Source: Myxococcales bacterium (GTDB lineage Bacteria > Myxococcota_A > Polyangia > Nannocystales > Nannocystaceae). Taken from it: a DNA stretch of 7,748 bases. The DNA lies in the NCBI GenBank assembly GCA_020431135.1, contig JAGQIT010000233.1, forward strand, positions 1-7,748. Reading direction: 5' to 3'. This document shows, piece by piece, positions 1 to 6,258 of the stretch. The translations under genes were made by a program, and so were the position numbers. The notes beneath the pieces were generated by a model. It had not been told where the DNA came from, did not search any database, and worked only from the letters and a program-made list of their open reading frames with translations. How positions within the stretch are numbered: position 1 is the first letter of the stretch; each line of letters starts with the position of its first letter.

Positions 1-198
1 CATGTCCCCTAAAGCGACGGGGGTGAACCCCTGTGACCGCGAGGCGCTGGTCCGCGCCTGTAGACCGCGACCTCAGCACACCTCAGGATCGCCGGCGCGA
101 TGACGCGCGCCGTCGCTCGCATTGGCTCCGGCCGCGCCGACGCCCGCCGATCGCGACCTCCTCGGGTGGCCCGGGGCACGCGCGCGCGCTTCGCCGCG
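1..198. other. Upstream intergenic region, no gene seen
   Basis: I see no credible coding frame here; the short open frames have Arg-rich shadow composition. Small structures visible are a 6-bp stem (AGGCGC at 42-47 with GCGCCT at 54-59, 6-nt loop), an 8-bp direct repeat GACCGCGA at 35-42 and 63-70, and a 7-bp repeat ACCTCAG at 70-76 and 80-86. None is strong enough for a functional call. A CAT at 1-3 could be the start codon of a gene reading leftwards out of the window, but three bases prove nothing. Confidence 0.4.
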
Positions 199-228
199 TT
201 GACGAAAAAACCCGCCGCGGCATAGCTT
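199..228 (+). promoter_or_regulatory. Candidate sigma-70-type promoter giving a leaderless mRNA
   Basis: TTGACG at 199-204 matches the -35 consensus in five of six bases. An 18-nt spacer follows, then TAGCTT at 223-228, which fits TANNNT but is a weak TATAAT. Transcription would be expected to start about 7 nt after the hexamer, which is the A of the ATG at 235. The only ribosome-binding-like sequence is GAGAG, one base from the ATG and too close to work normally. Assignment as a leaderless promoter is inference. Confidence 0.4.
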
Positions 229-234
229 GAGAGC

Positions 235-1659
235 ATGTCTCGTAGATTTTCTTCGGTTCTAGCTTGCCTCGCTCTGGCCGCCTGCTCGGGCGGCGACGAG
301 GAGACCGCGACGGACACGTCGACGATGACCAACCCCTCCGGCTTCACGACGCCGGGGACGAGCTCGGCGAGCGAGAGCTCGAGCACCACCGACGACACCT
401 CGACCTCATCGACGACCGACGATACGACGACCACCACCTCGAGCTCGACGTCGTCGACGACCGACGCCTGCCCGGCCGGCTCGGAGGGCTGCGACTGCCT
501 GGATGGCGACGCCTGCGACGGCGACCTCGAGTGCGTCGACGGCACCTGCGAGGCCGGCAGCGAGACGACGACGACCTCGACCACCACCGACGCCGACCCC
601 TTCTGCGGCGACGGCATCGCCGTCCCCGACGAGGTCTGCTTCGCCGCGCCGGTGACCCTCGGCATGGGCTCGGGCCCGGCCGCGGTGCTCGCCCAGGACA
701 TCGACGGGGACATGCACGCCGACGTCGTCTGCGCCAACGCGAGCTCGAACAACCTGACGACCCGCCTCTACAAGGACGGCAACACCTTCGGCAGCCTCGC
801 CGCCCTGATCGCCGGGACGACGCCGAGCGCCATCGTCGCGGTCAACCTCAACGGCGACGGCTTCATCGACATCGTCGCCGCCAACCGCGGCTCGGCCGAC
901 CTGTCGATCTTCCTCGGCATGGGCGAGGGCAAGTTCATGCCGCAGACGACGATCGCCGCCGGCATGCAGCCGCGGGCGCTCGTCGCCGCCAACGTCAACG
1001 GCGACGGCTTCGACGACGTCATCGCCGTCAACGCCGCCGACAACACGATCGGCCTCTTCCCCGGCGACGGCGTCGGCCTCCTCGCCATGGCCCCCTTCGC
1101 CGTCGGCGCGACGCCTGTCGACCTCGCGGTCGGCGAGTTCAACGGCGACGGCAACCTCGACGTGATCACGGCCAACAACGGCTCGAGCAACCTCTCGCTC
1201 GTCGTCGGCAACGGCCAGGGCAACTTCGGCGCGCCGACGGCGATCGCGGCCGGCGGCGCCCCCTCGGGGATCGCTGTCGGCGACATCAACGGCGACCAGA
1301 AGCCCGACCTCGCGGTGTCGATCCCGGGCTCGAACTCGGTGGTCGTGATGCTCGGCGCCGGCTTCGGGATGTTCTCGCCCGGCGTCCCCTTCACCACCGG
1401 CGCAGGCCCCAGCGACGTCGCGCTCGTCGACATGAGCGGCGACGGCGTCCTCGACATCGTCGCCAGCAACGCCGGCGACAGCAACGTCGCGATCCTCCGC
1501 GGCAACGGCATGGGCGGCTTCGCGGCCGCCGAGACCTTCGCAGTCGGCCAGGCCCCGGCGTCCCTGGCGATCGGCGACTTCAACGGCGACGACGTCCCCG
1601 ACATCGCCACCGCCGACGGGGCGGCGAGCACCGTCACGGTGCTCCTCACCGACCCCTGA
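235..1659 (+). CDS. FG-GAP/VCBS seven-repeat beta-propeller lipoprotein
   Basis: A 474-aa predicted lipoprotein. Residues 1-16 form a short signal peptide (MSRR, then a hydrophobic core) ending in a canonical lipobox L14-A15-A16-C17. Residues 22-77 are a Thr/Ser/Asp-rich stalk. Residues 79-105 hold a small Cys-rich module (C79, C86, C88, C94, C100, C105), followed by a second Thr tract and a CGDG...C segment (124-135). From about 140 the protein is seven FG-GAP-type repeats with calcium-binding-like loops of the form D/N-x-N-G-D-G-x-x-D: they begin near residues 155, 204, 253, 301, 350, 399 and 448, a period of 48-49. That is one complete seven-bladed propeller ending four blade strands from the C-terminus. 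FG-GAP propellers usually mediate binding or adhesion; no catalytic residues are visible. It is probably displayed on the outer membrane, but the ligand is unknown. The start at 235 is fixed by the signal peptide. Confidence 0.93.
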   Translation: MSRRFSSVLACLALAACSGGDEETATDTSTMTNPSGFTTPGTSSASESSSTTDDTSTSSTTDDTTTTTSSSTSSTTDACPAGSEGCDCLDGDACDGDLECVDGTCEAGSETTTTSTTTDADPFCGDGIAVPDEVCFAAPVTLGMGSGPAAVLAQDIDGDMHADVVCANASSNNLTTRLYKDGNTFGSLAALIAGTTPSAIVAVNLNGDGFIDIVAANRGSADLSIFLGMGEGKFMPQTTIAAGMQPRALVAANVNGDGFDDVIAVNAADNTIGLFPGDGVGLLAMAPFAVGATPVDLAVGEFNGDGNLDVITANNGSSNLSLVVGNGQGNFGAPTAIAAGGAPSGIAVGDINGDQKPDLAVSIPGSNSVVVMLGAGFGMFSPGVPFTTGAGPSDVALVDMSGDGVLDIVASNAGDSNVAILRGNGMGGFAAAETFAVGQAPASLAIGDFNGDDVPDIATADGAASTVTVLLTDP

Positions 1660-1672
1660 TCGCAGCGCGCCT

Positions 1673-1706
1673 GCGAGGCGGCTCGGCGTGCGCCGAGCGG
1701 CCTCGC
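1673..1706 (+). terminator. Strong GC hairpin 14 nt after the propeller lipoprotein stop
   Basis: The outer stem GCGAGGC (1673-1679) pairs with GCCTCGC (1700-1706). After a G/G mismatch (1680/1699), GCTCGGCG (1681-1688) pairs with CGCCGAGC (1691-1698). That is 15 base pairs around a 2-nt apex, which would open to a GTGC tetraloop in RNA. The downstream sequence is pyrimidine-rich (TCCCTGTTCTCC) but has no U-run. It is probably a terminator or mRNA 3'-end stabiliser for the gene ending at 1659. The structure is seen directly; the function is inferred. Confidence 0.6.
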
Positions 1707-1731
1707 TCCCTGTTCTCCCCCAGAGATCTTT

Positions 1732-1768
1732 GCGGCGCCGCCTCGCGGCGCCGCCTCGCGGCGCCGCC
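1732..1768. repeat. 13-bp GC tandem repeat, about 2.9 copies, each holding a 10-bp palindrome
   Basis: The unit GCGGCGCCGCCTC occurs at 1732-1744 and 1745-1757, with a third partial copy (first 11 bases) at 1758-1768. The first ten bases, GCGGCGCCGC, are a perfect palindrome. Neighbouring copies, separated by CTC, can therefore pair as 10-bp stems with 3-nt loops in alternative combinations. It lies in the convergent spacer between two genes, so it may act in transcription termination on either strand or be a slippage-prone neutral repeat. Confidence 0.75.
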
Positions 1769-1793
1769 CTGGCGCAGAGTTCACCGCGCGAGT

Positions 1794-1811
1794 CGAAGCG
1801 GCAACGCTTCG
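1794..1811 (-). terminator. 7-bp perfect hairpin in the convergent spacer, possible terminator
   Basis: CGAAGCG (1794-1800) and CGCTTCG (1805-1811) form a perfect 7-bp stem. The loop is GCAA on the plus strand (a GNRA-type tetraloop) and TTGC on the minus strand. It lies about 80 nt past the stop of the minus-strand lipoprotein gene (1894-2571). No U-run follows on either strand, so the orientation and the terminator role are tentative. Confidence 0.3.
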
Positions 1812-1893
1812 GCGCGGACATAGCCCGGGGGCGTCGTCGTTGCCCTCCGAGCCCCGCGCCGCGTGCTCGCCCGAGACCCGCGCTAGGCCGCCG

Positions 1894-2571
<678 letters not shown>

Positions 2572-2579
2572 GCGATGAT

Positions 2580-2583
2580 TCCT
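2580..2583 (-). promoter_or_regulatory. Shine-Dalgarno site fixing the lipoprotein start at 2571
   Basis: The minus strand reads CCAGGAATCATCGC directly before the ATG, with AGGA 8 nt from the start codon. This spacing is good for a ribosome-binding site and excludes the longer open-frame start upstream. No TANNNT hexamer sits next to this ATG, unlike at three other genes in the window. Confidence 0.6.
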
Positions 2584-2823
2584 GGAGGAGCTCGAGGTCC
2601 GGCGCGACGGGGAGGGGCTCGCTACGCAGGCGTACGCGCGCCGAGCGGACCACCCCATCCCCTGCTCTCTCTTAAGTCGTCGCATACGCCCCGATGATCC
2701 CGCGCGAGTTCGCGCCAGCGTCAGAACTCGCAGTACGCCGAGCACAGCGGCGCTCTGACGCAGCCGAGAGCGCCGACGATGGCTGCGCGAGAGAACGCGC
2801 CGATTTGCGGCACTGCGTCCTAG

Positions 2824-2846
2824 GAGCCCGCCCCGGGGCGGGGCTC
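2824..2846 (-). terminator. GC-rich hairpin overlapping the stop codon of the 203-aa gene
   Basis: GAGCCCGCC (2824-2832) pairs with GGCGGGGCTC (2837-2846) with a single bulged G at 2840 and a CCGG apex: nine pairs in all. On the minus strand it begins inside the TGA (2847-2845) and extends downstream. No U-run follows. It is likely a terminator or 3'-end barrier between this gene and the lipoprotein gene 274 bp on. The rest of 2572-2823 shows no gene; it holds only a short TACGC/GCGTA dyad at 2623-2634. Confidence 0.4.
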
Positions 2847-3456
2847 AGGCCCGGATCTTCAGGCAGAAGTCACACATGCAGCGCTTGCCGGCGAAGACCC
2901 GGTCGAGCCGCGCCCGCTCGTCGTCGTCCTCGTCGAGCGACGAGGCCGACGGGGCGCAGAGGTCGACATCGAGCTGCCAGCCCTCCCCCGAGCGCTTGGG
3001 CGCGACCCGGGCGACGAAGCCGGCGACCTCGACGAGCGGCGCGTCGACCTCGGACGCGGCGATCGCCGCGGGGTCGGGCCGCGGCGCCTTGAGCACGTAG
3101 CCGACGCGGGCGATCGCGTCGGCGACCCTGTCGTAGCGCAGGCCCAGGGCGAGCTCCATCCAGTGCGGGACGACGCCGCAGTAGACGTCGGCGTTGCCCT
3201 GCTCGTCGTCAAAGAAGTAGGAGAAGAAGCCCTTGTCGCCCATGCGCAGGATCCAGCTGCGGTCGTACCCACGCCAGTGCTCGCTGGCCTGGAGCTCGGC
3301 GTAGGTGAGCACCCTTCGACACGGCTTTCGCCGCAGGTTCGCCGACATCCCGCGGCGCAGCTCCTCCCAGGCGCGCCAGTAGGCGGCGAAGCCCCCCTCA
3401 CGCGTCGCGCGCGCGCTCCGTTCGACCTCGAGGTGGAAGACTTGCGGCCAGCTCAT
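2845..3456 (-). CDS. Unrecognised 203-aa soluble protein with C-terminal CxCxxC
   Basis: I do not recognise this family. The coding call rests on a good start (GGAGG 11 nt before the ATG), natural amino-acid composition with balanced charges and many aromatics, and a stop followed by a hairpin. There is no signal peptide or membrane segment, so it is probably cytoplasmic. Residues 1-75 are Arg/Trp/Glu-rich and likely helical. Residues 76-125 are aromatic and contain an FFSYFFDD segment. An acidic patch LDEDDDE spans 174-180. The C-terminus ends KRCMCDFCLKIRA with Cys at 193, 195 and 198; further Cys are at 46, 93 and 167. A CxCxxC tail could bind a metal or be redox-active, but this is inference only. 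It sits alone between gaps of 273 and 200 bp, so its neighbours give little clue to its job. Confidence 0.8.
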   Translation of the reverse strand: MSWPQVFHLEVERSARATREGGFAAYWRAWEELRRGMSANLRRKPCRRVLTYAELQASEHWRGYDRSWILRMGDKGFFSYFFDDEQGNADVYCGVVPHWMELALGLRYDRVADAIARVGYVLKAPRPDPAAIAASEVDAPLVEVAGFVARVAPKRSGEGWQLDVDLCAPSASSLDEDDDERARLDRVFAGKRCMCDFCLKIRA

Positions 3457-3467
3457 GATGCGGTGCC

Positions 3468-3472
3468 CCTCC
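3468..3472 (-). promoter_or_regulatory. Shine-Dalgarno site of the 203-aa gene
   Basis: GGAGG on the minus strand, 11 nt before the ATG at 3456. The spacing is slightly long, but the match to the core sequence is complete. It supports translation from a leadered mRNA and fixes the start codon. Confidence 0.55.
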
Positions 3473-3507
3473 GGCGACGAGCGTAGCCCATCGGCGCGGG
3501 CCCATGG

Positions 3508-3529
3508 GGCGTCACGTCGGCGTCATGTC
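3508..3529. promoter_or_regulatory. Adjacent 11-bp direct repeats upstream of the 203-aa gene
   Basis: GGCGTCACGTC (3508-3518) is followed at once by GGCGTCATGTC (3519-3529), ten of eleven bases identical. On the minus strand each unit carries TGACGCC. They lie 52-73 bp before the start at 3456. An 11-bp period puts both copies on the same DNA face, a common layout for response-regulator sites. Operator function is inferred. Confidence 0.4.
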
Positions 3530-3574
3530 GCTCGCCCCGCGCCGCGACACGCCGCGAGCGCGACCCCGCGCCGA

Positions 3575-3606
3575 GCTGTCCGAATGTTCATGGAATATCG
3601 GACAGC
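3575..3606. promoter_or_regulatory. 32-bp dyad between the TonB receptor gene and the 203-aa gene
   Basis: GCTGTCCGA (3575-3583) and TCGGACAGC (3598-3606) are perfect 9-bp inverted repeats. Inside them, after a bulged A, TGTTC (3585-3589) can pair with GAATA (3593-3597) through one G-T wobble, leaving an ATG loop. The inner part is AT-rich against a GC-rich background. It lies 51 bp past the receptor stop and about 119 bp before the next gene start. It could be a repressor operator or a terminator; it lacks a U-run. Confidence 0.5.
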
Positions 3607-3656
3607 GCCCCGCGGCCTCGGCCGCCCTTGCCCCCGAGCGCCGCCGACAGGCGCGG

Positions 3657-5966
3657 CTAGAACCCGAACTCGACGAAGAGCCGCAGCCCCCGGGCGGCGC
3701 CGTTCACCGACGAGCCGTGGTAGCGGTAGGCGGCGTTGCTGACGTTCTCGAAGACCATCGACAGGAGCGCCCGCTGGCCCCAGCGGTAGCCCGCGCGCAG
3801 GTCGAGCACGGCGAAGCCCGGGGTGCCGCCGGGGGGGATCCGGACGTCGGATTGATCGGCGAGGGCGAGGCGCGTCTGGGCCCGGGCCCAGCGCAGGCCG
3901 GCGCCGCTGAAGAAGCCGAGGCGGCGCGATCGCCAGGTCAGCTCGGCGGCGCCGTTGAGCGGGGGGATCCGCGACAGCGGCAGGCGCGACGGCGGGACGC
4001 CGGGGATCGGGTTGGGCCCCTCGCCCCAGGTGTAGGCGATCGTCGTCCGCAGGCCGAAGCCCGCCGGCAGGAGCACGCGGATCACCCCGTCGAAGCCGCG
4101 GATCACGGCGACGCCGTCGAGGTTGGTGAGCTGGAAGACCGTCTGCGAGCCGGCGCAGCCCGCCGAGCCCGGCGGGCAGTCGCCGGCGGTCACCGGCGCG
4201 CGGGCGATGAGATCGGTGATCCGCGACTGGAAGGCGTAGATCCCGGCCTCGATCCACGGGCTGTCGACCTTGAAACCAGTCTCTAGGGACAGGGCGCGCT
4301 CGGGCTCGAGGTCGGCGTTCTCGAGCTGGAAGCCGGGCCCGGTCTGCTGGCGGCTGGTGAGGTCGTCGAGGTTCGGCGCGCGGAAGCCCTGGTCGACGTT
4401 GGCGACGACCTTGAGCCAGTCGCTCAGGCGGACGGCGGCGCCGACCGAGCCGACCGGCGTCACCCAGTGGCGGCGCACGCTCGCCGACGCCGACGCCTCA
4501 TCGCCGTCGGCGCGGGCCATCGCCGCGGCGAGGCGCACGCCGGCCCGCAGCTCGAGGCGCTCGAGGACGAGCGCGCGGCCGTCGACGAAGAGCCCAGAGG
4601 TCAGGTAGTGCGAGCCGTCGAGGTACTGGCCGCGGCTCTGCGGGCTGGTGATCCCGACGTCGGAGAAGATGTTCCAGGCCTTCGAGCGGATCGTGTCGAA
4701 GTAGACGTCGCCGCCGTAGGTCGCCTTGAGGCCGAGCCAGCGCGCCGGCGCGAAGCTCCGGGTGCCGAGGCGGAGGCCGGTGCCGACGGTGTACACGTCG
4801 TCGCGGCCGTCGTTGCGCGTGAAGGTCGTCGGCCGGTCGTGGTGGCGGCGCTCGTGCTGGTTCTGGAACGACACCGTCCACCGCCCGGTCTCGGCGAAGC
4901 TCGGCCCGTCCTCGAGATCGGCGGCGGCGTAGACCAGGGTCCTGAACTGCTCGTCGTAGGTCAGGCACTCGCTCTCCGGGGCGGTCGCCGGCGGGCACTT
5001 GTCGGTGCGCGGCGCGTCGAACTGGCGGTAGTCGTAATAACCGAGGGTGAGGCGGAGCTTGTCCGTCGTCTGCCAGACGAGGCGGCCGTCGGCGGTCAGC
5101 TCCTTGAAGCCGGTGCCGAGCTGCGTCTGACCGTCGGCGCCGAAGCGGGGCGAGCGGACGAGCTCGCCGGTGGTCGGCGAGCGGATCGGCCCCGCGGTCT
5201 TGAGCTGGCCGACGTCGCGGTAGCCGACGCCGCCGACGAAGCCGACCTTGCCGCCGTAGCCGAGCTCGAGCTGCGCCCGCCCGCCGAGCTCGCCGTCGGC
5301 CGTGCCGCTGCGCAGGCTGAACTTCGGGCGGACGTAGAACTTCTTGGTCCCGAGGGCGAGCGCCGGCTGGATCGGCGTCGCCAGGAGGGCGCCGCCCATC
5401 GCGTCCGAGCCGTACTGGGTCGAGGCCGCGCCGCGGACGACCTCGAGGCGCTGGATCGTCCGCGAGTCGATCGTGAAGAAGTACTGGTTCGGGCCCTGGC
5501 GGAACGTGCTGTTGTTGAGCCGGATCCCGTCGAACATCATGATCGTCTGCTGGCCGGTGACGCCGCGGACGTAGGGCGAGCCCTGGCTGTGCGCGGTCTG
5601 CTGGACGTAGACGCCGGGCTCGTAGCGCAGCGCGTCGGGGGCCGACCGCGGCAGGCGCTCCTCGATGTCGCGGCGGCGGACGACCGTGCTCGCGCGCTCC
5701 TCGTGCTCCGGGCGATCGACGTGGACGACGACGGTCCGGCTCCGCGCCGCCTTCTCGTCGTCGCCGCCGACCTCCTCGGGACCGTAGGTCGCGGCGGATC
5801 CGTCCGCGCCGTCGACCGCCGGGGGATCCTCGGGGGCGGTGACGTCCTCGACCTCCCCGTCGACCGCCGCGCCCGTGTCGGCGCCCGCCCCCAGGGACGC
5901 CGCAGAGGCCCTTGGCAGGCCGAGCAGCGCCGCGAGGGCGACTGCCGTGGCGACGCGGCGAAGCAT
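3657..5966 (-). CDS. TonB-dependent outer-membrane receptor
   Basis: A 769-aa protein. Residues 1-22 are a signal peptide (MLRR, hydrophobic core, ASA cleavage motif). An acidic, Gly/Ala-rich extension (23-75) precedes a TonB-box-like TVVVHV (78-83). The plug spans about 90-200, with PYVRG...MFDGIRLNN (131-152) and RLEVVRGAASTQYGSDAMGG (173-192). A beta-barrel fills the rest and ends in aromatic-rich RLFVEFGF with a terminal Phe. FRAP (528-531) and NADLEPE (550-556) match conserved barrel motifs of the hemoglobin/catecholate/vitamin B12 receptor group, but no His lies between them. Cys pairs 324/334 and 597/604 sit in predicted outer loops. It would take up a metal chelate or similar nutrient using TonB energy; the ligand is unknown. 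The frame is open 49 codons upstream, but the start at 5966 is chosen for the signal peptide. No Shine-Dalgarno site is seen. hemF lies 292 bp upstream on the same strand. Confidence 0.95.
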   Translation of the reverse strand: MLRRVATAVALAALLGLPRASAASLGAGADTGAAVDGEVEDVTAPEDPPAVDGADGSAATYGPEEVGGDDEKAARSRTVVVHVDRPEHEERASTVVRRRDIEERLPRSAPDALRYEPGVYVQQTAHSQGSPYVRGVTGQQTIMMFDGIRLNNSTFRQGPNQYFFTIDSRTIQRLEVVRGAASTQYGSDAMGGALLATPIQPALALGTKKFYVRPKFSLRSGTADGELGGRAQLELGYGGKVGFVGGVGYRDVGQLKTAGPIRSPTTGELVRSPRFGADGQTQLGTGFKELTADGRLVWQTTDKLRLTLGYYDYRQFDAPRTDKCPPATAPESECLTYDEQFRTLVYAAADLEDGPSFAETGRWTVSFQNQHERRHHDRPTTFTRNDGRDDVYTVGTGLRLGTRSFAPARWLGLKATYGGDVYFDTIRSKAWNIFSDVGITSPQSRGQYLDGSHYLTSGLFVDGRALVLERLELRAGVRLAAAMARADGDEASASASVRRHWVTPVGSVGAAVRLSDWLKVVANVDQGFRAPNLDDLTSRQQTGPGFQLENADLEPERALSLETGFKVDSPWIEAGIYAFQSRITDLIARAPVTAGDCPPGSAGCAGSQTVFQLTNLDGVAVIRGFDGVIRVLLPAGFGLRTTIAYTWGEGPNPIPGVPPSRLPLSRIPPLNGAAELTWRSRRLGFFSGAGLRWARAQTRLALADQSDVRIPPGGTPGFAVLDLRAGYRWGQRALLSMVFENVSNAAYRYHGSSVNGAARGLRLFVEFGF

Positions 5967-6062
5967 GGACGGGGAGGATGTCACGGGCCGGCGAACGAGT
6001 GGCAGCGAGGATCGCCGCGTCACCTCACCGCGAGCGCCGGCGACCCGCGAGGCGCTGCATGA

Positions 6063-6109
6063 GCAAGTAGATCCACCCTGCGCGATATACACACGCGAGT
6101 GGATCCCCC
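6063..6109. promoter_or_regulatory. Imperfect 15-bp direct repeats upstream of the TonB receptor
   Basis: GCAAGTAGATCCACC (6063-6077) and GCGAGTGGATCCCCC (6095-6109) agree in 12 of 15 positions, with start points 32 bp apart, near three helical turns. They are 97-143 bp before the receptor start, and an AT-rich patch (GATATACACA) lies between them. The layout suits a regulator acting on the receptor promoter, but no clear -35/-10 pair is visible nearby and no Fur-type site is recognised. Confidence 0.35.
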
Positions 6110-6112
6110 GCA

Positions 6113-6128
6113 TAGCGAGATCGCGCTA
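6113..6128. promoter_or_regulatory. 16-bp palindrome TAGCGnGATCnCGCTA upstream of the TonB receptor
   Basis: TAGCGAGATCGCGCTA is symmetric in 14 of 16 positions (mismatches at 6118 and 6123). It sits 147-162 bp before the receptor start, in the gap after hemF. Its core GCGAGATCGCGC differs by one base from the palindrome at 7330-7341 upstream of hemF. It is a candidate operator only; GCGATCGC-like strings also occur by chance in this GC-rich coding DNA. Confidence 0.35.
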
Positions 6129-6137
6129 CACGGCATT

Positions 6138-6163
6138 CGCGGAGGCCTATGGAGGCCTTCGCG
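6138..6163. terminator. 10-bp hairpin downstream of hemF
   Basis: CGCGGAGGCC (6138-6147) and GGCCTTCGCG (6154-6163) form ten pairs with one G-T wobble and a TATGGA loop. It begins about 96 nt past the hemF stop. In minus-strand RNA the wobble becomes a C/A mismatch, so the fold is better on the plus strand, where no gene is seen. No U-run follows. It could be a hemF terminator, an operator, or part of an unannotated RNA. The rest of 5967-6258 shows no coding gene. Confidence 0.35.
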
Positions 6164-6258
6164 TGCCCGCTCGAGTCCTCCGCCCTCGACCCCAGCGCGC
6201 GAGGCCTGACACGCCCCACGAGTCGCCGCGCGCCGACGACGACTCGGAGAACTGGCAC

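Noticed and set aside
1..3. Start codon of a leftward gene at the window edge
   Set aside because: Only the CAT is visible, and the AGGGG before it is too close to the ATG to be convincing.
15..40. T-arm-like GGGGTTCACCCCC on the minus strand, possible tRNA end
   Set aside because: The invariant A after TTCR is missing, and no matching acceptor, D or anticodon arms can be folded.
406..1821. Long antisense open frames across the propeller gene (also 768-1784 and 9-752)
   Set aside because: They lack any recognisable domain and have Val/Ala/Asp or Pro/Ser-biased composition from reading GC-rich codons in reverse.
264..1823. Long plus-strand open frame (about 519 aa) overlapping the propeller lipoprotein in another frame
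   Set aside because: Extremely Arg-rich, low-complexity composition; it is a shadow produced by the repeated GAC/GGC codons of the real gene, which has signal peptide and domains.
3657..5966. Naming the TonB receptor as a heme receptor because it adjoins hemF
   Set aside because: The His expected between the FRAP and NPNL-type motifs is absent, and adjacency alone is weak with a 292-bp gap.
4467..6062. Plus-strand open frame of about 531 aa opposite the TonB receptor, and a 550-aa one at 5839-7491 opposite hemF
   Set aside because: Val/Ala/Arg/Glu-rich mirror frames of well-supported genes; no start signal and no domain.
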